Positions 13,281-25,013 of a stretch of DNA of 64,000 nucleotides are shown here, one piece after another. The notes beneath the pieces were generated by a model. That model was not told the DNA's origin. It did no database searches and saw only the letters and a program-made list of their open reading frames with translations. This stretch comes from Lingula anatina. Lineage: Eukaryota; Brachiopoda; Lingulata; Lingulida; Lingulidae. How positions within the stretch are numbered: position 1 is the first letter of the stretch; the number at the start of each line of letters is the position of its first letter. The translations under genes were made by a program, and so were the position numbers. The stretch is from the NCBI RefSeq assembly GCF_001039355.2, contig NW_019773634.1:1-64000 (forward strand). The letters are read 5' to 3'.

Positions 13281-13398
13281 GTATCACTTGAGAACAAGAG
13301 TTGCCAGTGTCTTAACAAATATGTTTTCGTTTTTTATTCCATTGGATAAAATCCGACGCGTATGCACAGATCTTGAACAATATTCGCCAGGGCAATGC

Positions 13399-15492
13399 GG
13401 ATGCGAAACCGACCCTCCCCTTGGCGTGGGGTTCGGGGCCCGCTGAAGGGCCCGAAAAGTTTTGGTATTATATAGGGTGAACGGTACCATTTGGTACGGT
13501 TTAGAACTATGATTCAGCTGGTCAATATTCTAATTTCAAGAGGGGACCATTGGTGTGATTTTTTCCCAGAAATCGAAGGAGGTGGTCAGGACCCCCCCTA
13601 ACACCTGCCTAAACCCACCACTGTACAAGGAAATTGTTAACGGACTACAATTCCCATCAGATTACCATTTCTTTCACACGTTTCCCTAGAAGAATTACAG
13701 TCCGTAATTTGGTATCATCTTTAACCCGAACATGTTGGTTTACTTTGTATCAGTTCATATAAGTCCTTAGTAGCCCAAGAAAATAACTGTTGTTCCGGAG
13801 CATTTGCCGTGTCGTCTTCATCATAAAACAGTGTACTGATATAAATCTGTCATAGTAGACTATAAAAGTTGGAATGAAAACTTATATTATTTCGAGAAAT
13901 AATCCTTTTATGAATATCAAGCTTTGCGATATGCCACCACAGTGGGCGGAAATACGTGCACCGTTTTTAACCGCTATGTAATTATTCTCCTGATTAATAT
14001 CTATAACGACGCTGTTGTTTAACCACGGAACTTGTCCAAGTTTAACGCACGTTTTTATTTTTAATTTAAAATTAAAATTTCCAGGCTTATCTTGTGGTAT
14101 TTCACTGGTACAACAACTCAACGTTCGACCACATATCGTCATACATGGATCTTAACTACTCTTTGACCCCTCTTTAATAGTGGACAATTTACAGTATTAG
14201 ATCTATGCAGATTAAAATAAAGATGAATCAAGATTATTTTCGTCATCCATCATGGCAACAAAATTTAGAGTCACTGACTCTAAATTTATGTAAATGAAAT
14301 AATAAAATAAATGAAAACCAAAAAAAAAAAAAGAAATCGCTTCCCTTTTTATATTACTCACTTCATATGTTATTCCTTCACTCGGCATTCATTTTTACTC
14401 CAATCTTTTGTAAGTAAAAACTGAAGGTTACATTTAACTTGCGCTTTTACCAGCATGTGTATAATATGAAGTGCTTCAATTGTCGCTTTTAAAAACAAAT
14501 CCCCAACTGAAACAGTAATTTTACAATATGAACATATGATAAGTACCCGGTTAGGTTTAAGGCAAATCGTTAAATTCCCCTTTTTTTATACCAAGCAAGC
14601 TGCTTCGCAGCAAACAACTTCCCATTAAAATACCACATTGTCTACTAAAAGACCGACATTAGGGATAAATAGAAAAGCTGTCAAAACTCACCTTTCGATT
14701 CAGCTGTAATTTTAAAAGAAACTTTCAGTAACGTCAAGTAAAAAAGAAGCCTGGTTTATCACGAACGCATTCCTCTGTCTACATTAAGTGCTCAGGTGTC
14801 AAAGCTGCTTTTCATCAAAGTCAATAAACAGGTAGCTGATTGACTATAGAGAGGGAATCTAATGAAACACACGAGTCTCTGCCAAACGCAGGCACTTCTG
14901 TCTGTCATTCTCCAATCATAAAAACAACCAGCTTTGCATATCACACCATATGTCCGTGGTATGTTACGATTATCGTGAGGCATATCTGCCATACGTATGA
15001 GTGCTTAAAAACCGCCTCTGCAATTTGCAGTAAAGGATTTTACCTGAAAGCCCGGCTTACTTGGTAACTGAAGAGCTGAGCTAATGGTACCGCAAAACTG
15101 TCGACGCAGCGTGTTGTTGAACCGCGGGAGACATAAAGAATAGCGTAGCATGCACGCTTTCTTGCTTATTTATGGGTCTTGTCTTGAACAGGCGCGTAAC
15201 TCAGCTGCCAAGTCACTGTGTGCGCTGGGCCCATGATCGCTGACTTGCAAAGTACCCATATCTGTTGATCTTTTTCGTTAAATTAGTCGTGTAAAGTGGA
15301 CGATTCTTTTCCTTAGAGAGTATAACTGTACTTAAATTTCAGACTTCATTGAGACATTAGTCTGCAAGTGATAAAATCTATTTATAATGGAGTCGAATTA
15401 ATTCGGTAGATTTTTAAAGACGGCAAAATAGATGGGGCAGGCTAAAACGTGACCAAAAACATGCTAGAAACATTGTTATTTAGGGGAAGGTG

Positions 15493-15541
<49 letters not shown>

Positions 15542-16600
15542 TTTTCTCTCTCTCTTGTTTACACGATCGAGCATACAAGTACACCAGTGCTTGTTATTCA
15601 CACACATAAAAATATATAAAAAGATTGTTAGAGAAATGTAAAAAAAAAAACATTTCACGACTTATTCAGTTGTGTGTCGGTCCCTTTTCACTTAGGGGCT
15701 AGACTGTTGTTCTCACTTGTGCGATTCAACTTAGCATGGAATTCAAGGTCATTGAACATTGAACTGTTTCATAAGCAGCAAATAAATAACAGTGATTTTT
15801 ACTCAGAAATGCAAGGGTCAGAGTATAGTGTAAACAATACCAACTGGCGCCGTCCTTGAAAGCATACCAATACAAAACACTCTATGAAAGTTTTATAAAT
15901 ATATTTTCAAGTAAGTTCACAAAAAGAGCTTCTTCTTCTGGTGACCCTGACCTAAAATTATATCTCAAACGTTGCTTCTTTCATTGTGTAAAAATTGAAA
16001 GTTCAAATTATGAAGGACCAAGGAGTTGGAAGGACGAAGTGTGATAACAGAAATGTTCGTCTGATATACTACATGTATAATGTGGTCATATATTAAAACT
16101 AAACGTTTTCACCAATAATATAAAGCAAGAAGACCAAGTCTATTAGTCTCTAGCAAATTAAATCATTGTCAATTGTCCATATTAGCTCTTGTGCAACTGA
16201 AGAGGTAGGCCTAACCACTGAATAACCACACAGGCCCCCCAAAATGCACTGTGCAGTAAAATTATTTCAGAAAAATGTCGGTTCGGGTGTATTTTTGAGC
16301 CAGTTTGTTGTATAGCAGCCTGTGTGTTCTACGCTGACAAATATCTTACTATGATCTATATCGATATATTGATATATGGACCCAGAAAACCCGTATTATA
16401 TTATTGCTCAGTGTAACTGATAAAGAGTATCACGCAAAATGATACCAAGCTTATATGAGGTGTGCTAATTAAGTATGTCTCGTTCCCATCAGTTTTAACT
16501 AAGGCCTGGCTTATGTCTACATGCATACATATATTAGATGTGACCGCTGTCGGAATTGCCCGAAAATTGACACCCGGTGACCTATCAATGATACTTATTA
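13399..16600. other. Intergenic stretch, no recognised gene
   Basis: Contains a (CT)n-(AC)n microsatellite at 15495-15540 and unremarkable AT-rich sequence. Sequence around 13540-13620 has the C-rich look of a transposon end, but I could not pair it with a partner. Confidence 0.5.
15495..15540. repeat. (CT)n followed by (AC)n compound microsatellite
   Basis: About 16 CT units are followed by about 8 AC units, then more CT. Confidence 0.9.
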
Positions 16601-16766
16601 CAGGGGCGGATTTAGGCCGTCTTCTGGGTCTTCTGGAAGACGGTCAGATTCAAGTTTACATTGTCAGCCATCTAATGTTTTCTGTCGGAAGACGGTCGAA
16701 AATGGAAGATGGATCAACAAAGATAATTTGGAAGACTGTCAGAAAATATCTCTGGATCCGCCCCTG
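16601..16766. mobile_element. hAT-type miniature element
   Basis: The element begins CAGGGGCGGAT and ends ATCCGCCCCTG, a perfect 11-bp terminal inverted repeat of the kind found on hAT elements (CAGGGG...CCCCTG). It is 166 bp long, has no transposase, and contains imperfect internal repeats of GGAAGACGGTC. Exact 8-bp target-site duplications are not obvious, so the insertion is probably old. Confidence 0.7.
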
Positions 16767-17477
16767 CTTTAAGGTTTCTATATGTACCGCCCTAGCTTTC
16801 TCTTCACAGACAGATGATTTAATCATGCTCGAAGTGTTTCTTCTCTTAATAAGTCATTTAGGGTTTTCAATTTCAGTATAGTTTTCAAAATACCTCAATT
16901 TACTACACTATTTATCATGTTTTAATCGATGTTCTATATAATAACAAAACACGTAGCTAAAACAAAGAGATCCTAGAGACAATACGGGTACACTGCTAAA
17001 ATGGCAAATGATACGTAGGCTGGATGGTCTGGTTACCTAACAACATAATGTCGTTTATGACAATTTGTATAATAAAATATACATACAGTATATTACTCAC
17101 CAAACTAGTACAAGCACACTCGACCTCTACTTTCTGATGGTAAAGTAACCTCACATTTGACCTGGTCCTTATCCCGTTTATCCCATGTGATGTTCTTGAT
17201 ATTTGCTATTACAAATCAGATGCAATTAATCCAGGTCACAGAAATGTAGGCTACCCTGAGTTTCAGAGATTTCTGTAACAAGAAACGGCCGGACTTTGTT
17301 GCTCGAGGAGAGGCTCTTTGTTTGAGGGTTGTGTTAGAAAGCTGTGTCTTGTCGAAAGCCCCGTGAACGACACGCGGCGAGCATCAGAGGCATGCTGTTC
17401 CAGGTTTACTAACTTAATTATGTTTCGGCTTTCTGGAAGGAGCAGGTCTTATCAACACATCCGCATGTAGGACAGGT
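16767..17477. other. Stretch with no recognised gene
   Basis: AT-rich sequence with no convincing exon, repeat or promoter seen. Confidence 0.5.
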
Positions 17478-17711
17478 TTCCCATACCGAGATTGACCTAA
17501 CAGGATCGATCCATCTCCTAGGGGTTTCTCGCTAAATTGCTTTTAGCTTAAGCGGCTTAGATGTCTGGCACGCCTACTGAAGATGCTAAATTATAATTAA
17601 TTACCCCCTAGCAGCTTCAGTAGGCGTGACAGATATCCAAGCTGCAATTTAGCGAGAACCCTTTGGAGATAGATCGATCCACAGTTAGTGCGATAGGCTC
17701 TGGGAATGGTC
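17478..17711. mobile_element. Palindromic MITE, copy 1
   Basis: The two halves are inverted copies of each other: GATCGATCCATCTCC...TCTCGCTAAATTGC on the left is mirrored by GCAATTTAGCGAGA...GGAGATAGATCGATC on the right, around a centre with TAATTAATTACCCCC. The outer ends carry TTCCCAT and ATGGGAA-like bases. Related copies lie at 19834-20482, 47849-48052 and 62679-62905. It has no coding capacity and can fold into one long hairpin. Confidence 0.75.
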
Positions 17712-19078
17712 CCTAAGGGGTCCGCGATATGACTGTAGAAGACGAGGGCATGCTGACAGTATGAAGGCGAGTTTCCAGTGAACCTTAAAACTCAGGGTGA
17801 CAGATCTCCGAAAATATCATTTTCCGTAAATATCATTTATCTCTAGATGCAAAGGCAGCGCCTTATCTCGCCTCTTAATTTTTTTAAGTTCAGAAATAAA
17901 GTTATTATATTTTTGCAAACTGTAATTAATGCCGAATTCTTGAAAAGTTTGTTTATTGCCTTGACAATGTTATCATGCCAAATTGCATTTATAATAAAGC
18001 CAGATTTTCGTTCTAATGAAAACCCTTGTGGTCCAAGTATATATGATGTCCGTTATGCACCATTGCTGCAGAATTTTCTGGACCAGCTCCTGCGACTCCA
18101 GTTAAAACTCTGCAGAAATTTGAAACGTATGAAATGGCACGTATGTATGTCTTAATTAAGAAACAGCGCCGCGTGAGTATTCTATTAATTTTTTCTTACA
18201 AGTTTGGTAACTTAGAACTGCATTTAGTTCAGCTTATGCTACCATGCATGGTCAGAATGTATGAATTTTCGTTCATCACACCACCGCCACCTATGCAATA
18301 TAATTGCGTGTTGTTTGTTAAAAATGGTTGATATAGCACCATCAGGCTTTTAATCAAGTGAAACCTTTTAATCTACATAAACTAAAAGATACTATACTGG
18401 TGCTCGCAATTAACACCCGCATCGGAATATTTTTATGGAATGAAATATGAAATTATATTGAATGATGCCAGACGCCCTGATATATGTCCATGGACGCAAA
18501 AGATAAAAAATAAATAAATAAATAGTGCAAAGAATGAATCCCAATAAACTTTAAAGACGGAGCCTGCTTATTTTAAACCAAGTAATTGTTAAGCGTGTTT
18601 TGCGATTTATTTGTATTGGTTGCCTCATTGTTTAGTTTTGAAACATTCAGGTTGATTAACTGCAACAAGTGGCTGCAATATAAAAACAAGACTGGCTTTC
18701 TGGAAATCTCCAGAAAATCTCTCTAGAAAGGCACAGATAAAGAAAATAATATGGCTATTCTGTGTCTGTCTTGACGCAGGAACGGCAGCCGCTACATAGA
18801 ATCGGATCCGAAGCACTAGCTGATATGATATTCGTACGTAACAATAATGAAGCATTGTTTTTACGGAACATACCTCTGGATATCTCTTGCTCTTAGGTCA
18901 GTAACCGTTCACTCTTTAGGCAACAGCTCTCTGTACAGTAACCTCTCAGTCGCGGCACACGTGCGGTCACGGCCGTACAATCAATACATGTGTTCTTGGT
19001 CTGGAAGAGGCTGAAGAGGATGGGTTAGGTTGGCTCTACTGACAGCGCTCCCAGTGCTCTTGCACTAGAGGCAAGTGG
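17712..19078. other. Stretch with no recognised gene
   Basis: Short open frames at 17847-18155 (+) and 18625-18855 (-) have no family resemblance or splice context. A short ATAA run lies near 18510. Confidence 0.5.
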
Positions 19079-19270
19079 TTAATAGTCAATGAAATATGAC
19101 CTATTATAACTGCTCCAAAGCATGCCGTCATGTTCTGGAGCCGTGTATACGCCGTTGTTGTGCAAGGAATACAAGTATTCTTTGTCCATGAGCAAAGGTT
19201 GCCAGTGACTCGGCAAAAATTCATTTTGATAAGGGTCCAGAGTTTCGTAGCACTCGAAATAGAGGGTGCA
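19079..19270 (-). CDS. Possible terminal exon of an unidentified gene
   Basis: A strong pyrimidine tract and acceptor (CTCCCCTCCCCAAAG) is followed by 63 open codons and a stop. The text is protein-like: CTLYFECYETLDPYQNEF, then HWQPLLMDKEYLYSLH, then a tail with HDGMLWSSYNRSYF. I do not recognise the family. No upstream exon was identified, so this could be a decayed gene or chance. Confidence 0.3.
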   Translation of the reverse strand, partial: CTLYFECYETLDPYQNEFLPSHWQPLLMDKEYLYSLHNNGVYTAPEHDGMLWSSYNRSYFIDY

Positions 19271-19833
19271 CTTTGGGGAGGGGAGATTGATAACATTTAT
19301 CACAGTTCACGGAAAATGAAATCTTCAATTCGCAAACCACAGTAATTAAATTAAACTTTATTCATAATATCTTTGAAAAATATGACTTCAAAATTACGTA
19401 TCATCGAGCATAATATGACTTCGTTTCTCGTAGGACGAAGAATTAGAAGCCGCATTCGCATTCATGGGAATTGGGTGCTTTACGGATCACCCTAAATTAT
19501 ATCGTTTCATCTTGAGAAATAAAAAGTAGCTTTCACTAGAAAAAAAAAATACCCAGTGGGACCCTCTAAACAGTTCCAGACGAGGCGAACGCCAACACCC
19601 TGAGAGTCAGACACTGAAGCAGAAAATTGGTTACAAAGTCTGAGGCAAGCTTCCAGCTTACCATAGCCTGATACCGAAAGACAGCTGGGCACAGGCCACG
19701 GTTTCACTAAATTAAGTCAGGTTCTCTGGCTAAGAACTTATAATTACCAAGGTTACATGGTCACATAGCCCCATCTTATCCTATCAGGTGTAGTGTAACA
19801 GCACTCTCATGGAAATCCTAGTCAACTAAGGCT

Positions 19834-20482
19834 CTATTCCCATAGATTTTAGATCGATCTATCCCCGCGGGGAGTCTCACTAGATTACTTTCAGATAATC
19901 CGACTTAAATGTCCGTCCCGCCTACTACAAGCTGTAAGGGGGTAATTAACTTTCGTGTCCGCCCGGCTGACAGCTATTTAGCTTGAACCCCCAGGGAGTT
20001 AGGTCGATCTAAAGTAGGTCGATCTAATCTATGGAAATGGGGTGTAAGGCTGTATTCCCAGAGCTTTTAGATCGATCTATCCCCGCGGGGAGTCTCACTA
20101 GATTACTGTCAGATAATCCGGCTTAAATGTCCGTCCGGCCTACTACAAGCTGTAAGGGGGTAATTAACTGTCGTGTCCGCCCGGCTGACAGCTATTTAGC
20201 TTGAACCCCCAGGGAGTTAGGTCGATCTAAAGTAGGTCGATCTAATCTATGGAAATGGGGTGTAAGGCTGTATTCCCAGAGCTTTTAGATCGATCTATCC
20301 CCGCGGGGAGTCTCCCTAGATTACTGTCAGATCATCCGGTTTAAATGTCCGTCCCGCCTACTGCAAGCTGTAAGGGGGTAATTAACTTTCGTGTCCGCTC
20401 GGCTGACAGCTATTTAGTGTGAACCCCCAGGGAGTTAGGTCGATCTAAAGTAGATCGATCTTATCTCTGGAAATGGGGTCTA
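19834..20482. repeat. Tandem array of three palindromic MITE copies, 218-bp period
   Basis: The sequence AGATCGATCTATCCCCGCGG recurs at 19851, 20069 and 20287, an exact 218-bp period. Each unit has the inverted halves of the MITE family (GATCGATCTATCCCC... and ...GGTCGATCTAAAGTAGGTCG) around TAAGGGGGTAATTAAC. The copies differ at only scattered positions, so the array is much younger than the single copies elsewhere. Confidence 0.85.
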
Positions 20483-21857
20483 AGTCTCTGCCGTATGTGT
20501 AAGTGTACAGAGATATATTTCGTAGATCAAGAACTGGCTGAAAGACGAAAACCACAAACAGTGTAAGTGGAGGCTAACAAGAAAGTTAAGAGAAGTTTTG
20601 AGACGCGACAAGAGAAAATTGCGCAAAACAACATGTGTGGAGACCGCCATCGCCATATCACCATACATATATTTATATTGTGATAACATGGAAAATACAA
20701 TTTTCATTGGCCTACAACGTCCTAATTTCCTGTTACAATTGGTCTCAAAGAAATTTAAAATGATCGAAATACCTAGTTTTGATTCGAAAACCAAAATGTA
20801 ACCATCGATAAAATTATGTAAAGCGCAGAGGTAAATGTACATGCTATGATTGTGCCTAGATTGTGTTAGAGGAGACAGACCAGCTCAGTTGAATTATGGG
20901 AAGTTTGCAAAAGAGACGAAAATGGTGGAGTAAAACCATGTGGTCACTTAGAAGGTCCGAGTATCAACTGGTCTAGGGCTCAAATATGGCGGACCCAACA
21001 CGATAGGAAGACCGCTTAATCCTGTAATGGTCACTTCGCCTCTCACACGCCTCCCCACGCGTCTGGTCGAATGGAGCCGAGATTTAATCACTGTGCCCCT
21101 GCAGGGACGTCGGTTGTTTAACATGAGAGGCAGGGCTGCTATTTTAGACAAAAATTTTGCTTTATTGAATTGGACAAAAATGGGTTTAAACGTTTAGAAA
21201 TATTATAGGGCTATAGCTGTGCGTCATTGAGATGAGTTCCCTAACCTCTATAATAGCTCCTTATATTCACATTTTATACTAATCTTTAAAAAAATGATCA
21301 CCTGATGTGAAAACAGGAAAACGGCTCCTTTTTTACCTTGTATCCTACCAATTATGTGATTTCAACACGAAGTCTATATTCAAATTAAAATCTAAAATGC
21401 ATTAATTCATTTTTTATATTGTCGTCATTAAGCGAGACAAAGACAAGAATAGCAATATTCCAAATGAACCCTTGACATTATTTTTTGTTACCTGCCTACC
21501 AATAACCTGGTGAAAGATACAGTTCATTTGCACATTCTGTGTATATAGTCAATTTAAAATAATAGAGACTTATTCATCTGTGTCTTTGGTCGCCTTAATT
21601 TGCACATGCTAGTCACTTATAGCTGAGACACAAACCTCATATAGGATACTCGTGCCGCAGGCTTGCTTAGTGGGTATGGCTTATGTAAGAAAATTTCATG
21701 ATATTGGTATTTAAATAGTTAATCTATTTGGTTTTATTTTTGTAACCATAACCAAGCAGACTTATATGTCATAGAATGAATATTCCAACATTTAAAAATT
21801 TCCGCCCCAGGTTCTACATACATATGATTAATATGGGCATTTGAATAAAGTTTCCTC
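20483..21857. other. 3' flank of the lectin-collagen gene, no other gene recognised
   Basis: A TTTATT at 21733-21738 (AATAAA on the minus strand) lies about 120 bases beyond the stop of the lectin-collagen gene and could be its polyadenylation signal. A roughly 28-bp motif near 21079-21106 (TTTAATCACTGTGCCCCTGC) reappears in inverted orientation near 58018-58045 with substitutions, probably from a shared repeat. Confidence 0.45.
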
Positions 21858-24378
21858 TTAAGGCTTCATCCCATCCAATTTCTTTCTTATTTTTTCAATT
21901 TCACGTTTTTCATACGCCACTTGCTTGAAATATGCTACATAGAGGTAGATGGTCCCTAGGAAAACCGTTCCTATGATTACTCCTAGTACAATTTCATGTA
22001 CCACAGCGTCCTTCAGTTGTTGCAGAATTTCGTAGTCTTCTTTGCTGTTGTCACGTCTTGGGGTACCATTCTGATTGTCACCTTGAAGGTAAAAAGGGAC
22101 TTAATAAAAAGCATCAGATATTTTTACAACCCATTTTGAGATGCGTTAGAATAAAATAATCTTAAGCGTTAATCTGTTGTTAGCTAACTTGGTTCTCAAA
22201 AGTTTTTCTATTCAAATAAATTCATGCATGTAGTTTTTTTTAACTGTTTTACAAAACGACTTCTATCCTAGGCTTAAGGGCATCTACGACCGCTTAACAA
22301 GATTAACCGAGTGCGTAATTTATGTTGTTTCACAAACAATTAGTCCACAGAGAATGGAGTAAACAAGTCTTGATTTTTTCCTGTTATAAATGGGGTCAAA
22401 GCAATTCGGATGTGTGCTATACTCGTACCTCTAAGGAACAGGGATGCACTGGTCGTCATAACTGGTGAAGCCAGTAGAGTAGTAGGACTCTCAAAGCGCG
22501 TTGAAGTTGGAGGTAATGTTCGTGCAAACCGTCCTGTGGTTGGAGATAATGTTCGACCACGCAGTACCACAAAAAATCTGTCAGACATTCCCTTTTCTCC
22601 TTTCATTCCAAAGAACGATAAGCCTTTAGCCCCCTGCATTCCCTTCTCTCCCGAATGTCCAACAGACCCTGGAAGTCCTTGCTGACCTGAAGCCCCTGCC
22701 ATGCCCTTCATACCCTTTATGCTCTTCACTGAGTCACCTGGTGGCCCTTGGTTTCCCGGAAGTCCTGTGATTAAAGATAATATTTAAAATCTACACAGAT
22801 ATATGGTGATAAACTTGAAAACATAATTTAAGTACTGTATTTTTAATGTAGAGATTTGAAATTCACAAAAGAGTGCTCATTGTCACGCATTCCTGATAAC
22901 TGTACAACAATATATCCTCTGCCAATAAATAGTGAGATTAATTAGGTTATGGGACTAAAATATCTGCACACACTTAAACCATTGCATTGTTATAAAAGAA
23001 AACATTTCCTCTTACCTTTTGGTCCCGCTGTACCTGGTGGTCCTCCCGTCCCGGTTGGTCCAGGAGGCCCTATTAACCCTGGTGGACCAGCTGTTCCAGC
23101 AGCACCAACAGTCCCCATGGGTCCAATTAGTCCTGGGAGTCCACCTGTGCCTGGTGGTCCTGCTGCTCCTTGGGGACCAAATGTTCCTGGTGGCCCACTG
23201 ATGCCTTTTGGTCCACCTGTCCCTGGAGGGCCACTACTTCCGGGTGGACCATTTGTGCCATGAGGTCCGCGGGTTCCAGGTGGACCTCCAGTTCCCTGTG
23301 GTCCAGTAGTTCCAGTACCACCCTTTAGTCCGGGTGGCCCATCAGTTCCTATTGGCCCTGCTTCACCGTTAGGACCACTAGTGCCTGGGGGGCCATCGCG
23401 GCCAACAGGTCCTGATGTACCTGGTTGCCCCTCTGACCCAGGTGGCCCCGCTGTCCCTGGGGGTCCTCCCGTTCCTGATGATCCTTGCGTGCCAGGAGGC
23501 CCTCCTGTACCTGAAGGCCCTTCAGTTCCTGGAGGTCCATTCGATCCTGGTGGACCTCCTGTCCCTGGTGGTCCTTCAGTTCCGGGGGGTCCATTGTTTC
23601 CTAGTGGCCCACTGGTCCCAGGTGGTGCTCCAGTTCCTGGTGGCCCACTACTTCCTGGTGGTCCCATGGTTCCTGGTAGTCCAACTGTTGCTGGAGGGCC
23701 ACCAGATCCCGGAGGACCACTGGATGCAGGAGGACCGCCTGTTCCTGGTGGACCATTTGTTCCAGGAGGACCTTCTGTGCTAGGAGGCCCGCCTGAGCCT
23801 GGTGGACCAGAAGTGCTAGGTGGACCCCCAGTCCCTGGACCACCCCCAGTTCCCGGGGGTCCACTGGTTCCCGGTGGTCCGTTCGTCCCTGGTGGACCCG
23901 CAGGAGCTACAATTGTTTTTTTGCGTGTATTGAGTAAAAGGAAATAATAAAATGCAATATGTTGATATCCATTTTCAATTCAGATCAACTCTAAAATCAT
24001 TCATTTTCTATTGGTTTTTCTTGTCTACATTGACGCGATATATCATAGAAAAATAGTAAAGTTAGGTTCTCGTTCAGCACATCCAACAAAAGAGAGTAAT
24101 ATCGACATAACTATACGATTATTATGCCGTGTGTAAATAGCAATAAGACGGCCATGTCTCAAATTACGTTACCTATCCATAAAGCTCTGCAGAAGAATCG
24201 AAATGGGAGTTCACACGGAGCGGACTTCCACTCAAATGTATCGAAACGTTGCACGGCACAATCCATTCCTAGTTTTGGCTGTTCTGTTTCCCATACATTA
24301 AAATCATCTGCAGTTCCATCGGTCCATTCGTAGGTGCCTGCATTGTTTCTGTTGTAGCCTATTAAGGCGAGACCGCCT
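21858..24378 (-). CDS. C-type lectin-collagen-transmembrane protein (5' part missing)
   Basis: Four exons are joined by good GT-AG sites with consistent phase: 24378-24173, 23906-23016, 22764-22429 and 22081-21858 (TAA at 21858). The first gives the second half of a C-type lectin-like domain ([35 protein letters not shown]). It lacks the EPN/QPD and WND residues of calcium sites, so classic sugar binding is doubtful. The second is a single 891-bp exon of about 98 Gly-X-Y triplets, mostly GPPGTx hexamers. The third ends the collagen and gives a Ser/Thr-rich stalk. The last has a membrane segment ([20 protein letters not shown]) and a basic tail ending KKLDGMKP. Basic residues after the membrane segment predict an outside N-terminus (type I). 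The missing first half of the lectin domain and the signal peptide probably lie in or beyond the gap at 24521. Confidence 0.85.
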
Positions 24379-24520
24379 CTAAGGAAAGGAAAATATGAAT
24401 CAAATGGTAGCGCATGCTCACCGCGGATATCAAATCCACTATATTATGGAGTAGGGGACGTGGCACGCTTTTACTGATCCCCGAGGAATCCAAGAAATCT
24501 CAGGGTCAGCAACACATTTT

Positions 24521-25013
24521 NNNNNNNNNNNNNNNNNNNNNNNNNNNNNNNNNNNNNNNNNNNNNNNNNNNNNNNNNNNNNNNNNNNNNNNNNNNNNNNN
24601 NNNNNNNNNNNNNNNNNNNNNNNNNNNNNNNNNNNNNNNNNNNNNNNNNNNNNNNNNNNNNNNNNNNNNNNNNNNNNNNNNNNNNNNNNNNNNNNNNNNN
24701 NNNNNNNNNNNNNNNNNNNNNNNNNNNNNNNNNNNNNNNNNNNNNNNNNNNNNNNNNNNNNNNNNNNNNNNNNNNNNNNNNNNNNNNNNNNNNNNNNNNN
24801 NNNNNNNNNNNNNNNNNNNNNNNNNNNNNNNNNNNNNNNNNNNNNNNNNNNNNNNNNNNNNNNNNNNNNNNNNNNNNNNNNNNNNNNNNNNNNNNNNNNN
24901 NNNNNNNNNNNNNNNNNNNNNNNNNNNNNNNNNNNNNNNNNNNNNNNNNNNNNNNNNNNNNNNNNNNNNNNNNNNNNNNNNNNNNNNNNNNNNNNNNNNN
25001 NNNNNNNNNNNNN
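24521..25013. other. Assembly gap (493 N)
   Basis: Unresolved bases lie just upstream of the lectin half-domain exon and probably remove the 5' exons of the lectin-collagen gene. No flanking duplication was seen here. Confidence 0.98.

Noticed and set aside
12807-13446. Open frames running through the gap at 12921-13280
   Set aside because: They consist mostly of unknown bases, with a G-run artefact at the edge.
19834-20482. CRISPR-like repeat array
   Set aside because: Only three units of 218 bp, each a self-palindromic MITE with no separate spacers, in a eukaryotic genome.
23381-23947. Long plus-strand frame rich in PGGP repeats opposite the collagen exon
   Set aside because: The reverse complement of Gly-Pro-Pro codons (GGN CCN CCN) again reads as Gly/Pro codons, so this is an antisense shadow with no start, splice or promoter context.
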